Made by a program: the position numbers and the translations under genes
Shown here: piece after piece, positions 41,514-50,844 of the stretch
How positions within the stretch are numbered: position 1 is the first letter of the stretch
Layout: every line of letters starts with the position of its first letter
Origin: Calditrichota bacterium
Lineage (GTDB): Bacteria > Electryoneota > RPQS01
Assembly (NCBI GenBank): GCA_020637445.1
Contig: JACJVZ010000001.1
Coordinates: forward strand, 620,001 to 684,000
Direction: 5' to 3'
DNA length: 64,000 bases
Notes under the pieces: model-generated
Database searches by the model: none
Told to the model about the DNA's origin: nothing
What the model saw: only the letters and a program-made list of their open reading frames with translations

Positions 41514-42764
41514 TTAGTGCGCCACCAGTTCCCGGTAGAGCATATAGAGAGCGAAATGTGCCGCGCGCAACTTCACAAGCTCGCGGCTACGGCTGCCGAC
41601 TTGGATTTTGCGTGCCACAGTCTTCGTTTCTGAGGCAATCCCGATCCACACAGTACCAACAGGCTTGTCCGCAGTGCCGCCGTCAGGGCCAGCAACTCCT
41701 GAAAGGCTCACTGCCCAATTTGCACCAGAAGTCCGGAGCGCGCCTTCAGCCATTTCTCGCACGGTCTCTTCAGAAACGGCTCCGTGATTGTCAAGTGTCT
41801 CGGCTTTTACGCCAAGGAGCTCTTGCTTCACATCATTCGAGTAAGTTATGACTCCCCGGGCAAGCCATCTTGAGGCTCCGGGAGTGTCAGTCAGCAACGA
41901 GGCGACTAATCCGCCCGTACAGCTTTCCGCTGTCGTAACCCACTGCGCGCGGTTAACCAAAATGTCACCGATTACCCTTGACAGAGTGTCGCGGCCCGTT
42001 GCGTAGATGTGGTCCCCGACTCGCTCCCGGATATAATGTTCGGCAAAAGCGATATCGGCCTCGGCTTCCATTTCGTCTTGCGCTGCAGACGTCATACGCA
42101 CGTCGAGCAATCCCTGGTGGGGAAGGTAGGCCAACGAAACCCGCCTCGACAACGGATCCAAATCGCCCAGTTTTTCCAACAGTGCTGACTCGCCGATTCC
42201 GGCCATTCTCAAGGTTCGCGCAAAGTACTTCGCCTGTCCGAATGTTTGCCGCAATATCGGTTCAATCTGATCATCGAACATTCGCTCCATTTCAGGAGGA
42301 ACCCCCGGTACCGCGAACAAGTGGCGGCTTTTGCGTTCGAGATAAATCCCTGCGGCAGTTCCCAAGGGATTCTCCAGCCGCGATGTGCCGCCAAGCACCA
42401 CCGTTTGATTGGAGGACTGCACAGGCATTTCGCGTCCAAGTTTGCGGAACATATCTTCCACATGCCGGCGTTGCTCGGGCGAGTCTACGAAAGGCAAATC
42501 AAAGAGCTGTGAGATTGCGTCGCGGGTCAAGTCATCGGGAGTGGGACCCAAACCGCCGGAGAGAATAATCACGTCGGCGCGGTTCAGAGCAAGACTGATA
42601 GCCGCTTGAATTTCTTCCATATCATCCGCGACACACGACGACCATCGCACAGGGACTCCGCACTCGGCCAGCCTCCGCCCAAGAAAAGCCGCGTTGCTGT
42701 TGACCGTCCTGCCCAAGAGCAGCTCGTCGCCGATCGTAATCAGTTCACTGACCGGAGTGTTCAT
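41514..42764 (-). CDS. cinA: CinA family protein (MoCF-like domain plus nicotinamide-nucleotide amidase)
   Basis: 416 aa. The N-terminal molybdopterin-binding-like domain (about 4-170) shows IGDELLLGRTVNSNA and ILSGGLGPTPDDLTRDA. The C-terminal domain (about 255-415) shows TAESCTGGLVASLLTD and SLSGVAGPDGGTADKPVGTV, the NMN deamidase part with nucleophilic Ser. CinA recycles NMN and is often co-transcribed with recA. It overlaps pgpA by 1 bp. Confidence 0.95.
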   Translation of the reverse strand: MNTPVSELITIGDELLLGRTVNSNAAFLGRRLAECGVPVRWSSCVADDMEEIQAAISLALNRADVIILSGGLGPTPDDLTRDAISQLFDLPFVDSPEQRRHVEDMFRKLGREMPVQSSNQTVVLGGTSRLENPLGTAAGIYLERKSRHLFAVPGVPPEMERMFDDQIEPILRQTFGQAKYFARTLRMAGIGESALLEKLGDLDPLSRRVSLAYLPHQGLLDVRMTSAAQDEMEAEADIAFAEHYIRERVGDHIYATGRDTLSRVIGDILVNRAQWVTTAESCTGGLVASLLTDTPGASRWLARGVITYSNDVKQELLGVKAETLDNHGAVSEETVREMAEGALRTSGANWAVSLSGVAGPDGGTADKPVGTVWIGIASETKTVARKIQVGSRSRELVKLRAAHFALYMLYRELVAH

Positions 42765-43279
42765 CAGAAGGCATTCATCAAGTTAGGCTGCCAAACTGAA
42801 AGTCCCCACAAGACGAGTGCGGCATAAACTCCGGCAAGGACGTCGTCGAGCATGACTCCCCAGCCGCGCGGAAGTTTCTGCAGTTGCCCTGCGCCGAGGG
42901 GCTTAAAAATGTCAAATGCACGAAATAGGAAGAACGCTGCGGCAAAACCGACTATCGAGTGCGGCGCCGCCAGCAACGTAATCCATTGACCCACCAACTC
43001 ATCAAACACAACTGGATCGGGATCGTCTTTCTTTGGGTTCTTCCTGCGGACGGCAGCGAATTTCCCCGGATCGCGGACTTCGTAGCCGTCAATATAGCGG
43101 TTTGAGAGCCACACACCGATGAAAGTCAGTACGATCAACGGTGCGATCATGTTCAAGGACTGCGCGCCGGGAATAAACCAGAAAATCGCACACACCAATG
43201 CAGAGGCTACAGTGGCCGGAGCGACAGGCGAATAGCCCGTCCACAATACGGTGGTCACCATCTCTTCGGCGCGAGTCAT
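42764..43279 (-). CDS. pgpA: Phosphatidylglycerophosphatase A
   Basis: 171 aa, about four membrane segments. Family motifs are GYSPVAPATVAS (about 15-26), PDPVVFDELVGQWITL (about 87-102) and RAFDIFKPLGAGQLQKLP with GWGVMLDDVLAGVYAAL (about 120-155). It removes phosphate from phosphatidylglycerol phosphate, the step after PgsA, and the two genes are adjacent. Confidence 0.93.
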   Translation of the reverse strand: MTRAEEMVTTVLWTGYSPVAPATVASALVCAIFWFIPGAQSLNMIAPLIVLTFIGVWLSNRYIDGYEVRDPGKFAAVRRKNPKKDDPDPVVFDELVGQWITLLAAPHSIVGFAAAFFLFRAFDIFKPLGAGQLQKLPRGWGVMLDDVLAGVYAALVLWGLSVWQPNLMNAF

Positions 43280-43281
43280 GC

Positions 43282-43869
43282 TTATACCGGACGCCCCCTA
43301 TGGCGAATCTCTTTTAGGAGTTCACGATTGCCGTGGAGATACTCGATCAACGTAAAGAACGTGTAAACTGTGACGCCGGCCAAAATCCAATAAACGATCC
43401 GTTCAAAATGCGGAATCGACATGAATCTCGTATCAATCCACTGCAAGACCAGAATTGTCAGCGCGACGGCGCCTTGAAGAATTCCTTTCCACTTCCCCGT
43501 CGTTCTTCTGCCCATCGCCGTGCCGGTCAAGGCGGAAAAGACTCTCAAATATGCCACAACGACGTCGCGGTAGACCAAAATCGCCACCATCCACGCCGCG
43601 GCATAGCCAAGGACGAGAAAGCCGATAAAATAGGAGATGCGCGCAATCGTGTCACTCATCGGATCGAGCAGCTTACCGACGTCGGAGACCTGCTTTTTGG
43701 ACCGCGCCGCGATGCCGTCGGCAACGTCCGTAGCCTCGATTAAGACCGAGACAATCAATGCGAGCTCGATGGAATACTCGAAGTTTCCGAGATACGCAAT
43801 CAAGAACAGCGGGCCAAGCGCGAGTCTTGAAAGCGTTAGTTGATTGGCGAGATTAAAGCCGGGAATCAT
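43282..43869 (-). CDS. pgsA: CDP-alcohol phosphatidyltransferase, probable phosphatidylglycerophosphate synthase
   Basis: 195 aa membrane enzyme. The CDP-alcohol phosphotransferase signature is complete: Asp48, Asp51-Gly52, Ala55-Arg56, Gly65, Asp69 and Asp73. Most likely it joins glycerol-3-phosphate to CDP-diacylglycerol, because pgpA follows. Other CDP-alcohol substrates cannot be excluded from the motif alone. Confidence 0.88.
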   Translation of the reverse strand: MIPGFNLANQLTLSRLALGPLFLIAYLGNFEYSIELALIVSVLIEATDVADGIAARSKKQVSDVGKLLDPMSDTIARISYFIGFLVLGYAAAWMVAILVYRDVVVAYLRVFSALTGTAMGRRTTGKWKGILQGAVALTILVLQWIDTRFMSIPHFERIVYWILAGVTVYTFFTLIEYLHGNRELLKEIRHRGRPV

Positions 43870-43872
43870 GTG

Positions 43873-44478
43873 CTATCCGTCCGCCTTTGTCCGTTCAGCC
43901 AGCGCTCTTGCAAGCGTGACTTCATCTACTTGTTCGAGCTCGGCTCCGATGGGTACGCCGCGCGCAAGTCTTGAAGCGGTGATGTTTCTGCTTTTCAGTT
44001 CTCGTAACAAATACAAAGACGTCGCGTCGCCGTCGGACGTGGGACTGAGCGCCAGAATCACTTCGTGAAAGGACTCTTTCTCCGTTCGACCCCAGAGGTC
44101 AGCAATCCGCAGAGCTTCGGGGCCGACCCCGTCCAATGGACTCAAAACTCCGCCTAACACATGGTAAACACCACGAAAACCGGTGGCCTTCTCAAGACGC
44201 AAAATATCCTGTGGTGATTCGACGATACACAGAAGTCCCGAGTCGCGTTTGGAGTCGACACAAATTCCGCACAGTTCCGCTTCGGTTAAGTTTCCACAGC
44301 GTGTGCACATGTGAAGTCGCATTTTGACCTGCATGATCGCTTCGGCCAACGCGCGTGCTTCGGGCTCAGGCTGTTTCAGGATGTGTAAAGCGAGTCGCAG
44401 AGCCGATTTTTTTCCGAGACCGGGAAGTTTGGCAATTTGGTCGACGAGCCGCTCCAGCGTCGGAGACATTTGTGACAT
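43873..44478 (-). CDS. recR: Recombination protein RecR
   Basis: 201 aa. The helix-hairpin-helix start (LPGLGKKSALRLALHIL), a Cys4 zinc finger (CTRCGNLTEAELCGICVD) and a Toprim domain beginning LCIVESPQDILRLEK are in the correct order. RecR acts with RecO to load RecA. The dnaX stop abuts its start; the customary ybaB gene is missing from between them. Confidence 0.97.
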   Translation of the reverse strand: MSQMSPTLERLVDQIAKLPGLGKKSALRLALHILKQPEPEARALAEAIMQVKMRLHMCTRCGNLTEAELCGICVDSKRDSGLLCIVESPQDILRLEKATGFRGVYHVLGGVLSPLDGVGPEALRIADLWGRTEKESFHEVILALSPTSDGDATSLYLLRELKSRNITASRLARGVPIGAELEQVDEVTLARALAERTKADG

Positions 44479-44479
44479 T

Positions 44480-46189
44480 CTATTGTCCCGACTTTCCCAT
44501 TTTTTGCGTCACGTCTTCACCGCCAAATTGTGACATCACGCTGTTAAACAAGTCGCCGCTGCTTGCCCCGCCGTTCTTACTCTCAGTTTTTGCTGCGGGA
44601 GATGACGTTGCCGCAGGAGCGCTCTCCGTCGCTGCGGCAGGGGAGACCTTTACTTTCGCGCCCGTCACTTGCAGGATAGCCTGCTCAAGAGATGGAGCAT
44701 GAGCCTTAAGCGATTCAAAGTGAAACTTGCCTTGATGCTTCGGGCGGATGGTAAGCGCTGTCCCGCTCAGTGAAACAATATCCCAATCGTTGTGAGCAAA
44801 TGCGGAAGCTGCGCTGCTGATATGATCAAGTGCGTCGCAAATCTTTTCCCAAGAGGCAGTCAGCTCCGCAAGTTCAAGCGCTGACGTGCGCACCGGAGCA
44901 GAGCTCTTTGCAGTGCTGGGTTCTGGGTGGGCGGGAGCCGATACGGGTTTTTGCAACGGGGTATGCGCCGGTCTTGGCACCGGTGCCGACGCCGCGGACG
45001 GGCGAGGGGTAGGTGCAGCCTTCGCAACCGGACGGCTTGCCTTAGGTGCCGCATCTCCGTCCTTTGGAATTCTCTCGAGTAAGTGTTTGATGGATACCGC
45101 GCGATCTAAAGTTACCCAACGCAGCATCGAAATCTCAAACCTCGTACGTGGAGAAACTGACCACTTAATCTCATCTTCAAGAGTTGCGGCCAATCGAATC
45201 AAGCGGAACAAATCGTCTACGGTCAAGTCACCGATAACCGCTCGCAGCGAGTCACATTCTTCCTGCGACCGACCCGGAATCGACAATCCCTGCAGCAGGA
45301 AAACGGCATCGGTCCAGTAGCCTTGCAGTTCGCGCAGCAACAGGCTGTAATCAGTGCCTTGTCTTGCCAAGGTATCGAAAAACTCCGGCAACCCGCTGGT
45401 GTTTTGGGACGCAACCAAAGACGTCGCGTTCTCGAGGACTGCCATGGACAGCGTGCCCAGCACTTTCCGGGCCTCGTCAAGCGTGATGTTGTCCGCGCAA
45501 TAGGCCACAACTTGATCAAGCAGTCCTTCCGCGTCGCGCAAAGAACCATCAGCCGCGCGCGCAATCTGAAAAAGCGCTTCCGGTTCGGCATTCCAGCCTT
45601 CGGCCGCGGCAATAACTCCAAGGTGTTGAGAGATTTCCAAAGGTGAAAGCGGACGAAAGTCGAATCTTTGTACGCGCGAACGAATCGTGCTCGGAACTTT
45701 GTGAACGTCTGTCGTCGCCAGAATGAAGATCACATGAGAAGGCGGCTCCTCCAAAGTCTTCAAGAACGCGTTGAAAGCCGCGGTTGTCAACATGTGGACT
45801 TCGTCGATGATGAAGACCTTTTTGTCACCGGCGGCAGGTGCCAGCCTCGCCGCTTCGTTAATCCTGCGAATGTCTTCGACTTTGTTGTAGGATGCACCGT
45901 CAATCTCAACGACGTCAAGTTCGCGGTCTTCAAGCAGTGCGCGGCAAGTCTCACACACGTTGCAAGGTTCTACAGGCACGATTTCCCCAGCACGTTCACA
46001 GTTGATAGCACGTGCAAGAATTCTGGCCGTAGAGGTTTTTCCCACGCCGCGCGGACCCGTGAATAGAAACCCATGTGCAAGTCTTTCTTGCGCAATGGCA
46101 TTCTGGAGAGTACGGGTAATGTGCTCCTGACCAACGACGTCAGAAAACTTCTGGGGTCGCCAGCGGCGTGCAAGAACTTGATAGGCCAT
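44480..46189 (-). CDS. dnaX: DNA polymerase III subunit gamma/tau
   Basis: 569 aa. The clamp-loader AAA+ domain shows GPRGVGKTSTARIL (Walker A), a four-Cys zinc module (CERAG and CNVCETC), FIIDEVHMLTTAAFNAFLK (Walker B) and TIRSRVQRFDFRPL. Domain III and a Pro/Ala-rich linker (about 375-430) lead to a C-terminal tau-like region. It loads the sliding clamp and bridges the polymerase. The promoter at 46267-46295 lies ahead of it. No obvious slippery heptamer for a gamma frameshift was seen. Confidence 0.96.
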   Translation of the reverse strand: MAYQVLARRWRPQKFSDVVGQEHITRTLQNAIAQERLAHGFLFTGPRGVGKTSTARILARAINCERAGEIVPVEPCNVCETCRALLEDRELDVVEIDGASYNKVEDIRRINEAARLAPAAGDKKVFIIDEVHMLTTAAFNAFLKTLEEPPSHVIFILATTDVHKVPSTIRSRVQRFDFRPLSPLEISQHLGVIAAAEGWNAEPEALFQIARAADGSLRDAEGLLDQVVAYCADNITLDEARKVLGTLSMAVLENATSLVASQNTSGLPEFFDTLARQGTDYSLLLRELQGYWTDAVFLLQGLSIPGRSQEECDSLRAVIGDLTVDDLFRLIRLAATLEDEIKWSVSPRTRFEISMLRWVTLDRAVSIKHLLERIPKDGDAAPKASRPVAKAAPTPRPSAASAPVPRPAHTPLQKPVSAPAHPEPSTAKSSAPVRTSALELAELTASWEKICDALDHISSAASAFAHNDWDIVSLSGTALTIRPKHQGKFHFESLKAHAPSLEQAILQVTGAKVKVSPAAATESAPAATSSPAAKTESKNGGASSGDLFNSVMSQFGGEDVTQKMGKSGQ

Positions 46190-46266
46190 CTAATTAGGTG
46201 GGGTCGTGGAAAGTCGTAAAAGGGGTAACGAACAGAAATTTTGATGCAGGAAGGTGCACAAATTTG

Positions 46267-46295
46267 AAAGTAGCCCTTTTTTGCCGGAAAGTCAA
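46267..46295 (-). promoter_or_regulatory. Sigma-70-like promoter of the dnaX-recA-alaS run
   Basis: On the minus strand, TTGACT (46290-46295), a 17-bp spacer and TACTTT (46267-46272), about 78 bp before the dnaX ATG. Nine of twelve positions match consensus. No other promoter candidate was seen between dnaX and the tail of the co-directional genes. Confidence 0.6.
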
Positions 46296-46345
46296 CGCCG
46301 CAGGGTAATTTTCTGCACAAATGTTCATACATAAAATAATAATAA

Positions 46346-46624
46346 TCAATCTATTGGATATTTTCCGGTCGCCAAAGACCAGCCAAGCCTCTTAACAAAA
46401 CTGCGCTTCAGTGGCCAAAGCGTTGCGACCACCAGTAGAATGACAATTACCACTGTCTTGGGTTCAACGAACATTGCAAAGAGGCCCCAAGATAATGCTG
46501 AAATCGACGTTTTGTGAGCGGAATCGCGACATCTGGGTCTGGTGCACTTGTGTTTCAGGATAAGAATAGAAATCCCAGCGAAATAGACGAAGGTATATTT
46601 AGCATAAGACTCATCACAATCATA
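46346..46624 (-). pseudogene. Possible remnant or small membrane protein with no normal start codon
   Basis: Between dnaX and the SRP RNA lies about 470 bp without a clear gene. The minus strand has 92 sense codons between stops with protein-like character: two hydrophobic stretches (TFVYFAGISILIL and KTVVIVILLVVATLW) around a Cys/His segment (KCTRPRCRDSAHK). No ATG, GTG or TTG opens it before the first hydrophobic stretch. A short upstream ATG frame ends at TGA just before it, so a frameshifted remnant is possible. No family was recognised. Confidence 0.3.
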
Positions 46625-46761
46625 TCAAAAAACTAAACATGGCAATGCGACAATTCTCAGAAATCCGTTGACAATAGGTGTCATGCAAGTCGTAGACAGA
46701 CTACATTATGTCCGTGTGTTGCGGATAGAACTGGAGAATCTGCAAGAGAAGAGAAAAAAAT

Positions 46762-46880
<119 letters not shown>

Positions 46881-46907
46881 AATAATGACAAACCCTTGCG
46901 GGTTTAG

Positions 46908-46980
46908 TGGAGCAGAGCGGGATCGAACCGCCGACCCCCACGTTGCGAACGTGGTGCTCTCCCAGCTGAGCTACTGCCCC
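46908..46980 (-). tRNA. tRNA-Ala (anticodon CGC)
   Basis: 73 nt cloverleaf on the minus strand. The acceptor stem GGGGCAG/CTGCTCC contains the G3-U70 wobble pair that defines alanine identity, with discriminator A73 and no encoded CCA. The anticodon stem CCACG/CGTGG encloses TTCGCAA, giving anticodon CGC (GCG codons). A strong promoter lies 12-40 bp upstream. A short hairpin (AAACCC-GCAA-GGGTTT) lies between it and the SRP RNA. Confidence 0.95.
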
Positions 46981-46991
46981 GAAAGACGAGC

Positions 46992-47020
46992 AATATACGG
47001 AGCAGGTTGGGCTTTGTCAA
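46992..47020 (-). promoter_or_regulatory. Sigma-70-like promoter of tRNA-Ala and SRP RNA
   Basis: On the minus strand, TTGACA (47015-47020), spacer of exactly 17 bp, and TATATT (46992-46997), eleven of twelve consensus bases. It starts 12 bp from the tRNA 5' end. The TTGACAAAGCC block recurs in the nuo promoter. Confidence 0.8.
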
Positions 47021-47121
47021 GTTCATGCGAAGCGGGGCACCACATTTGCTACAAGCACACTGGCTTTGAGATTTCGAATTAGATCAATGATTTCAATATG
47101 TTAACTGAGGGAACACGAAAG

Positions 47122-48780
47122 ATGATGAAGAATAAGAAGGGTGTTTTCTTCCCGGTTGCGGTTTGGATGGCTGCTGCACTATTGGTGCTGAGCCTGTCGG
47201 CGTTTGCAACCAGCCCGGGAGATGCCGAGATGAATAATCCGGATACTGGTCCGGCCACACTCGACGATGTTTTTTGCGGCGACTGCACGTTGGACTACGT
47301 CGGCTTGAGATGGGCCGGCAGCGGCGGCTTCGGTGGGCGCGGTATTGTCCACTGGCCGGGCGGCACCACTGGCAATAATTACGGTCAAATGGGTTTCGTC
47401 AGCACGTGCGACGGTTTGGGTGATCCTGCCTACGCGTGGTGTTCTGACTTGTACCACCCGCTCGAGATTCATCAATACGGCGTGGATATCGACCCGATGA
47501 TCGTTACGGACGATTCCTGTCGCAAGACGCAGTTGACGGCTATGGCATATCTGTTCGCTTGGACGACTCCGACTTCAACGTTTGAAGATGATGCATACCA
47601 GATTGCGCTTTGGAAGCTCTCGAGCATCCGTGACGGCGGTCCGGATAACGGTCGCCCGCATTTTTGCTACGACGCTGGAATCGGCTATCCGAATTTCGGA
47701 GATACGCCAGTCTACCCGTATGTCAACACGGTATACACCACGAATCCCGATCGCAACGATTGGGCGAACGCCAAGGTGCTCGACGCCATAGGCAAGAACG
47801 TGATTTTACCGGGCGACGTGATCGAAGACGACTGCCTTCCTGCCGTAATCGACGGAGACTATGCTACGGTAACCATCAAGTACACGCTCGTTCGCGGCCC
47901 GTATGCCTACTTCGTAAACGATACGTGTGTGGAGAACGTTGCCCTTGATATCTGTTGTTGGATTGGCCAAGATGAGCCGGTTTGCGAGCGTTATTATACG
48001 GACGCGAACGGCAGCGTGGAAATCAGCATCACCCAGTTGATTGAAAGCCGTCAGCCCGTTGATTGCCGGGTATGTTCAAACTCCGCGTGGCCAACCAAGA
48101 TCATTGGCTGCGAAGACTCGACATATACAGACAATCAGTGGTTGGTCTTCGGCGAGAGCGAGCCGCTTTGCTTCCCGTTCCATTTTGAAGGCGACAAGTG
48201 GTTGTCCGTTGAGCTTGCAGGTTTCGACGCCTACACGACCACCGACGGCGTTGATCTGCAATGGTCGACCGCATCTGAAGCCAATGCGGATCATTGGGAA
48301 GTTGAGCGCTGCCTCAGCGGTCAGGACAACTTCGAGCTTATCGCTCAGTTGCCGGCTGCAAATCGTTCCACGGGTTCTACGTACCAGTACGCCGATCGTA
48401 ACGGCACGATGGGTGCGAGCTATGACTACCGCCTGGTCGACGTCGATGCGTTTGGTGTCCGTACGGTTCATCCGAATACGGTTTCCGCCTTGTACGGCAG
48501 CCACGTTGGGCCGGTCAGCGAATATAGTCTTGCCGACGCCTATCCAAATCCGTTCAACCCGGCGACGACGATTTCCTTCACGATTCCGGAGGCCGGAAAT
48601 GTACAACTGCGCGTATTCGACCTGTCGGGCCGCGAAGTTGCCACGCTTGTGAATGGAGTGACGGAAGCCGGTCGACACAGTTTGGAATGGAATGCCGAAG
48701 GGCTCCCGTCCGGTACGTATTTCTACACTTTGAAGTCCAGCGGCTATACCGCGACCAAGAAGCTGCTCCTGCTTAAGTAA
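47122..48780 (+). CDS. Cys-rich secreted protein with T9SS type A sorting domain
   Basis: 552 aa from ATG 47122, chosen because GAGGGA lies about ten bases upstream and the product begins with a clean signal peptide (KNKKGVFFPVAVWMAAALLV); an upstream ATG at 47098 adds eight residues. The mature protein has about 16 cysteines, many paired as CxxC or CC, an unrecognised N-terminal region and a fibronectin-like segment (VDLQWSTASEANADHWEVER). The sorting module has the classical DAYPNPFNPATTISFTIPE, VFDLSGREVATL and LPSGTYFYTL ending in LLLLK. Secretion by T9SS and surface attachment are likely. A terminator follows. Confidence 0.8.
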   Translation: MMKNKKGVFFPVAVWMAAALLVLSLSAFATSPGDAEMNNPDTGPATLDDVFCGDCTLDYVGLRWAGSGGFGGRGIVHWPGGTTGNNYGQMGFVSTCDGLGDPAYAWCSDLYHPLEIHQYGVDIDPMIVTDDSCRKTQLTAMAYLFAWTTPTSTFEDDAYQIALWKLSSIRDGGPDNGRPHFCYDAGIGYPNFGDTPVYPYVNTVYTTNPDRNDWANAKVLDAIGKNVILPGDVIEDDCLPAVIDGDYATVTIKYTLVRGPYAYFVNDTCVENVALDICCWIGQDEPVCERYYTDANGSVEISITQLIESRQPVDCRVCSNSAWPTKIIGCEDSTYTDNQWLVFGESEPLCFPFHFEGDKWLSVELAGFDAYTTTDGVDLQWSTASEANADHWEVERCLSGQDNFELIAQLPAANRSTGSTYQYADRNGTMGASYDYRLVDVDAFGVRTVHPNTVSALYGSHVGPVSEYSLADAYPNPFNPATTISFTIPEAGNVQLRVFDLSGREVATLVNGVTEAGRHSLEWNAEGLPSGTYFYTLKSSGYTATKKLLLLK

Positions 48781-48809
48781 GCATCTTCGTTCTTCAATCT
48801 TCATGAAAA

Positions 48810-48834
48810 GGCCCCGCTCGCGCGGGGTCTTTTT
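48810..48834 (+). terminator. Intrinsic terminator after the Cys-rich cargo gene
   Basis: GGCCCCGC (48810-48817) pairs with GCGGGGTC (48822-48829), including one G-U, around a TCGC loop, followed by five T. It lies 30 bp after the stop codon. Confidence 0.9.
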
Positions 48835-48847
48835 GTTCAGATGCATC

Positions 48848-48876
48848 TTGCTACTCAAGCACGGAAACAGTATTAT
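48848..48876 (+). promoter_or_regulatory. Sigma-70-like promoter of the DUF3857/transglutaminase gene set
   Basis: TTGCTA (48848-48853), 17-bp spacer, TATTAT (48871-48876). The predicted transcript would begin about 20 bases before the ATG at 48904. It lies downstream of a possible ATG at 48841, so it also argues against that start. Confidence 0.6.
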
Positions 48877-48903
48877 TGGGTGATGCGTGTAAAGGACAAT
48901 ACT

Positions 48904-50793
48904 ATGTACAAATTCCTGCTTTTCAGCCTCCTCGCGACTCTGGTTGCGACGGCCCAAGAAACTCCGCCTCGCGGCCCGAACCTGCCGTTTGATCAAGCAA
49001 ATGCCGTCGTGAAATACGACTGCACGTCCGTGGTTGTCAACGAAGACGGCTCGGGAGAAACGCTCCGCCGTTATCGAGTTGCGCTGCTTTCAGACCGTGC
49101 CGTGCGGCAATATTCGCAAGACGAGACTGTCTACAATCTCGGGTACGATACCGTAGAAGTGGTCGCGGCGCGGGTCTATTTGCCTGACGGCAAAGTCGTG
49201 AACGTGGATTCTTCGGCGATCAAGGACGTTCCCTTGCCTGCTTTTGGGAAGTTCTATTTGCAGAATGTACGCGAGAAGATCATCACCTTTCCCGCTCTGC
49301 AAAAAGGGGCGGAAATCGAAGTCGCGTACAAAGAGATCACTCACGAGCCGCCGATGGACGGACAGTTCAACATGTCCGAATATTTCGAGCACTCCGATCC
49401 TCTCCAAGAGAAAGTCGTGGAAGTTTCAATTCCTAATTCGATGCCGCTGCATTGGAAGACGCATGGCGAGGGAATTGCGCACGTCAGCCACGAAAATGGC
49501 GACAGGACTTTTCACGTTTGGCAAATCAATGATGTCCCGCAACTCGTCCCCGAGCCGGGCATGCCGCCATTTCCTGAAGTATCGCGGGAGCTGTTGGTAA
49601 CAACGATTCCCGACTGGGAAACATGGTCGAAGTGGTATTATGAGCTCGCCGAACCGGAAATGGTGGCCGACTCGAGTATCAAAGCGGAAGTTTTGGCGCT
49701 GACAAAAGGAAAGAGTAGAGAGCAGGCGGTTCGCGCAATCTTTCAGTATGTGTCGAACAAAATCCGTTATGTGGACACCGCGTTGACTGGCCGCAAGGCA
49801 GGGTACAAACCCGAAGCTGCGGCGACGACTTTTAGGAACAAATACGGAGTCTGTCGCGACAAGGCGGCTCTGATGGTGACCATGCTTCGGGAAGCCGGCG
49901 TCGAATCAAACATCGTGCTGATGAATCCGTCGTGGAAGATCGATCAAGAAATCGCGACGGATCAGTTCAATCATGCGATCGTGTCTGTAAAGGAAGGGGA
50001 CAAGCAGGTCTTCATTGACCCTACCGTTGAAAAGACGACGGAGTATCTTGCGGCCAATGAACAGGATCGCGGCGTGCTGACCTGCTCGAAAGAAGGCAAT
50101 GACTTGGCGTGGACACCCGTTGAGGACGCGGAAAAGAACCTCTACCGCGTATCTGCCAAGAGCAAGGTGGATGAAGACGGCACACTCACGTCGTCCATCG
50201 ATATTTCCTCTCACGGATTTCCCGACTTGGCTCTCCGCAGCTACATGCAGTCGATCTCGCCCGAGGAACGGGAAATTCTGTTCCAGAACTTCGTCCAAAG
50301 CCTCGCACCTACGGCCCGCCTTGACGAGTTGACGATGACAGACTTAACGGACCTCGATATGCCGTTGGATATCAAACTCAAAGTGTCCGCTAAGGACTAT
50401 GCGATTCAAGCGGGGCCGTATTGGCTTCTGAATTCGATAGCACAAGGCAGGAAACTTGATTTCTTGTCGAGCTGGCTGCTCTCCGGAAGCGAGTTGACGA
50501 ACCGTCGCTATCCGCTCCGTCTGTCATCGACGTTTGCCGTGCAAATGAGCGAAACCGTGGAATTTCCCAAAGGGTACAAAGTGCGGAGCTTGCCGGACGA
50601 TTTGGAATTGTCAAACGGTGACTACAGACTTTCGAGAACTTGTACGGCCAAGGGGAATACAATTTCGGTTAAGCAAGCTCTTGAACTTGATGTGCTGGAC
50701 ATACCTCTGTCGCGGTATCCCAACCTGTTGGAAATGGTCAACCAGTTAGATGCATTGGATCGCGGAAAACTGGTGTTAACGACCTCTTCTTAG
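48904..50793 (+). CDS. DUF3857 and transglutaminase-like domain protein, catalytic triad intact
   Basis: 629 aa from ATG 48904 (AAAGGA upstream). A signal peptide (about 1-18) precedes a DUF3857 beta domain (about 30-230), then a transglutaminase-like papain fold. Its catalytic residues are Cys317 in KYGVCRDKA, His357 in QFNHAIV and Asp372 in FIDPT. A C-terminal beta domain follows (about 430-629). Members are periplasmic or surface enzymes of unknown substrate, common in FCB bacteria. It begins a three-gene set with a membrane protein and an inactive paralogue. Confidence 0.85.
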   Translation: MYKFLLFSLLATLVATAQETPPRGPNLPFDQANAVVKYDCTSVVVNEDGSGETLRRYRVALLSDRAVRQYSQDETVYNLGYDTVEVVAARVYLPDGKVVNVDSSAIKDVPLPAFGKFYLQNVREKIITFPALQKGAEIEVAYKEITHEPPMDGQFNMSEYFEHSDPLQEKVVEVSIPNSMPLHWKTHGEGIAHVSHENGDRTFHVWQINDVPQLVPEPGMPPFPEVSRELLVTTIPDWETWSKWYYELAEPEMVADSSIKAEVLALTKGKSREQAVRAIFQYVSNKIRYVDTALTGRKAGYKPEAAATTFRNKYGVCRDKAALMVTMLREAGVESNIVLMNPSWKIDQEIATDQFNHAIVSVKEGDKQVFIDPTVEKTTEYLAANEQDRGVLTCSKEGNDLAWTPVEDAEKNLYRVSAKSKVDEDGTLTSSIDISSHGFPDLALRSYMQSISPEEREILFQNFVQSLAPTARLDELTMTDLTDLDMPLDIKLKVSAKDYAIQAGPYWLLNSIAQGRKLDFLSSWLLSGSELTNRRYPLRLSSTFAVQMSETVEFPKGYKVRSLPDDLELSNGDYRLSRTCTAKGNTISVKQALELDVLDIPLSRYPNLLEMVNQLDALDRGKLVLTTSS

Positions 50794-50844
50794 CGTTTTC
50801 TTAGTTGGGCGGCAACGGCGGGATTCTTGCTTGAGCGGTGCCGT

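Noticed and set aside
45800..45830. A-rich run in dnaX as a programmed frameshift site
   Set aside because: It is early in the ATPase domain (before the Walker B DEVH), not at the gamma/tau boundary, and lacks a full slippery heptamer.
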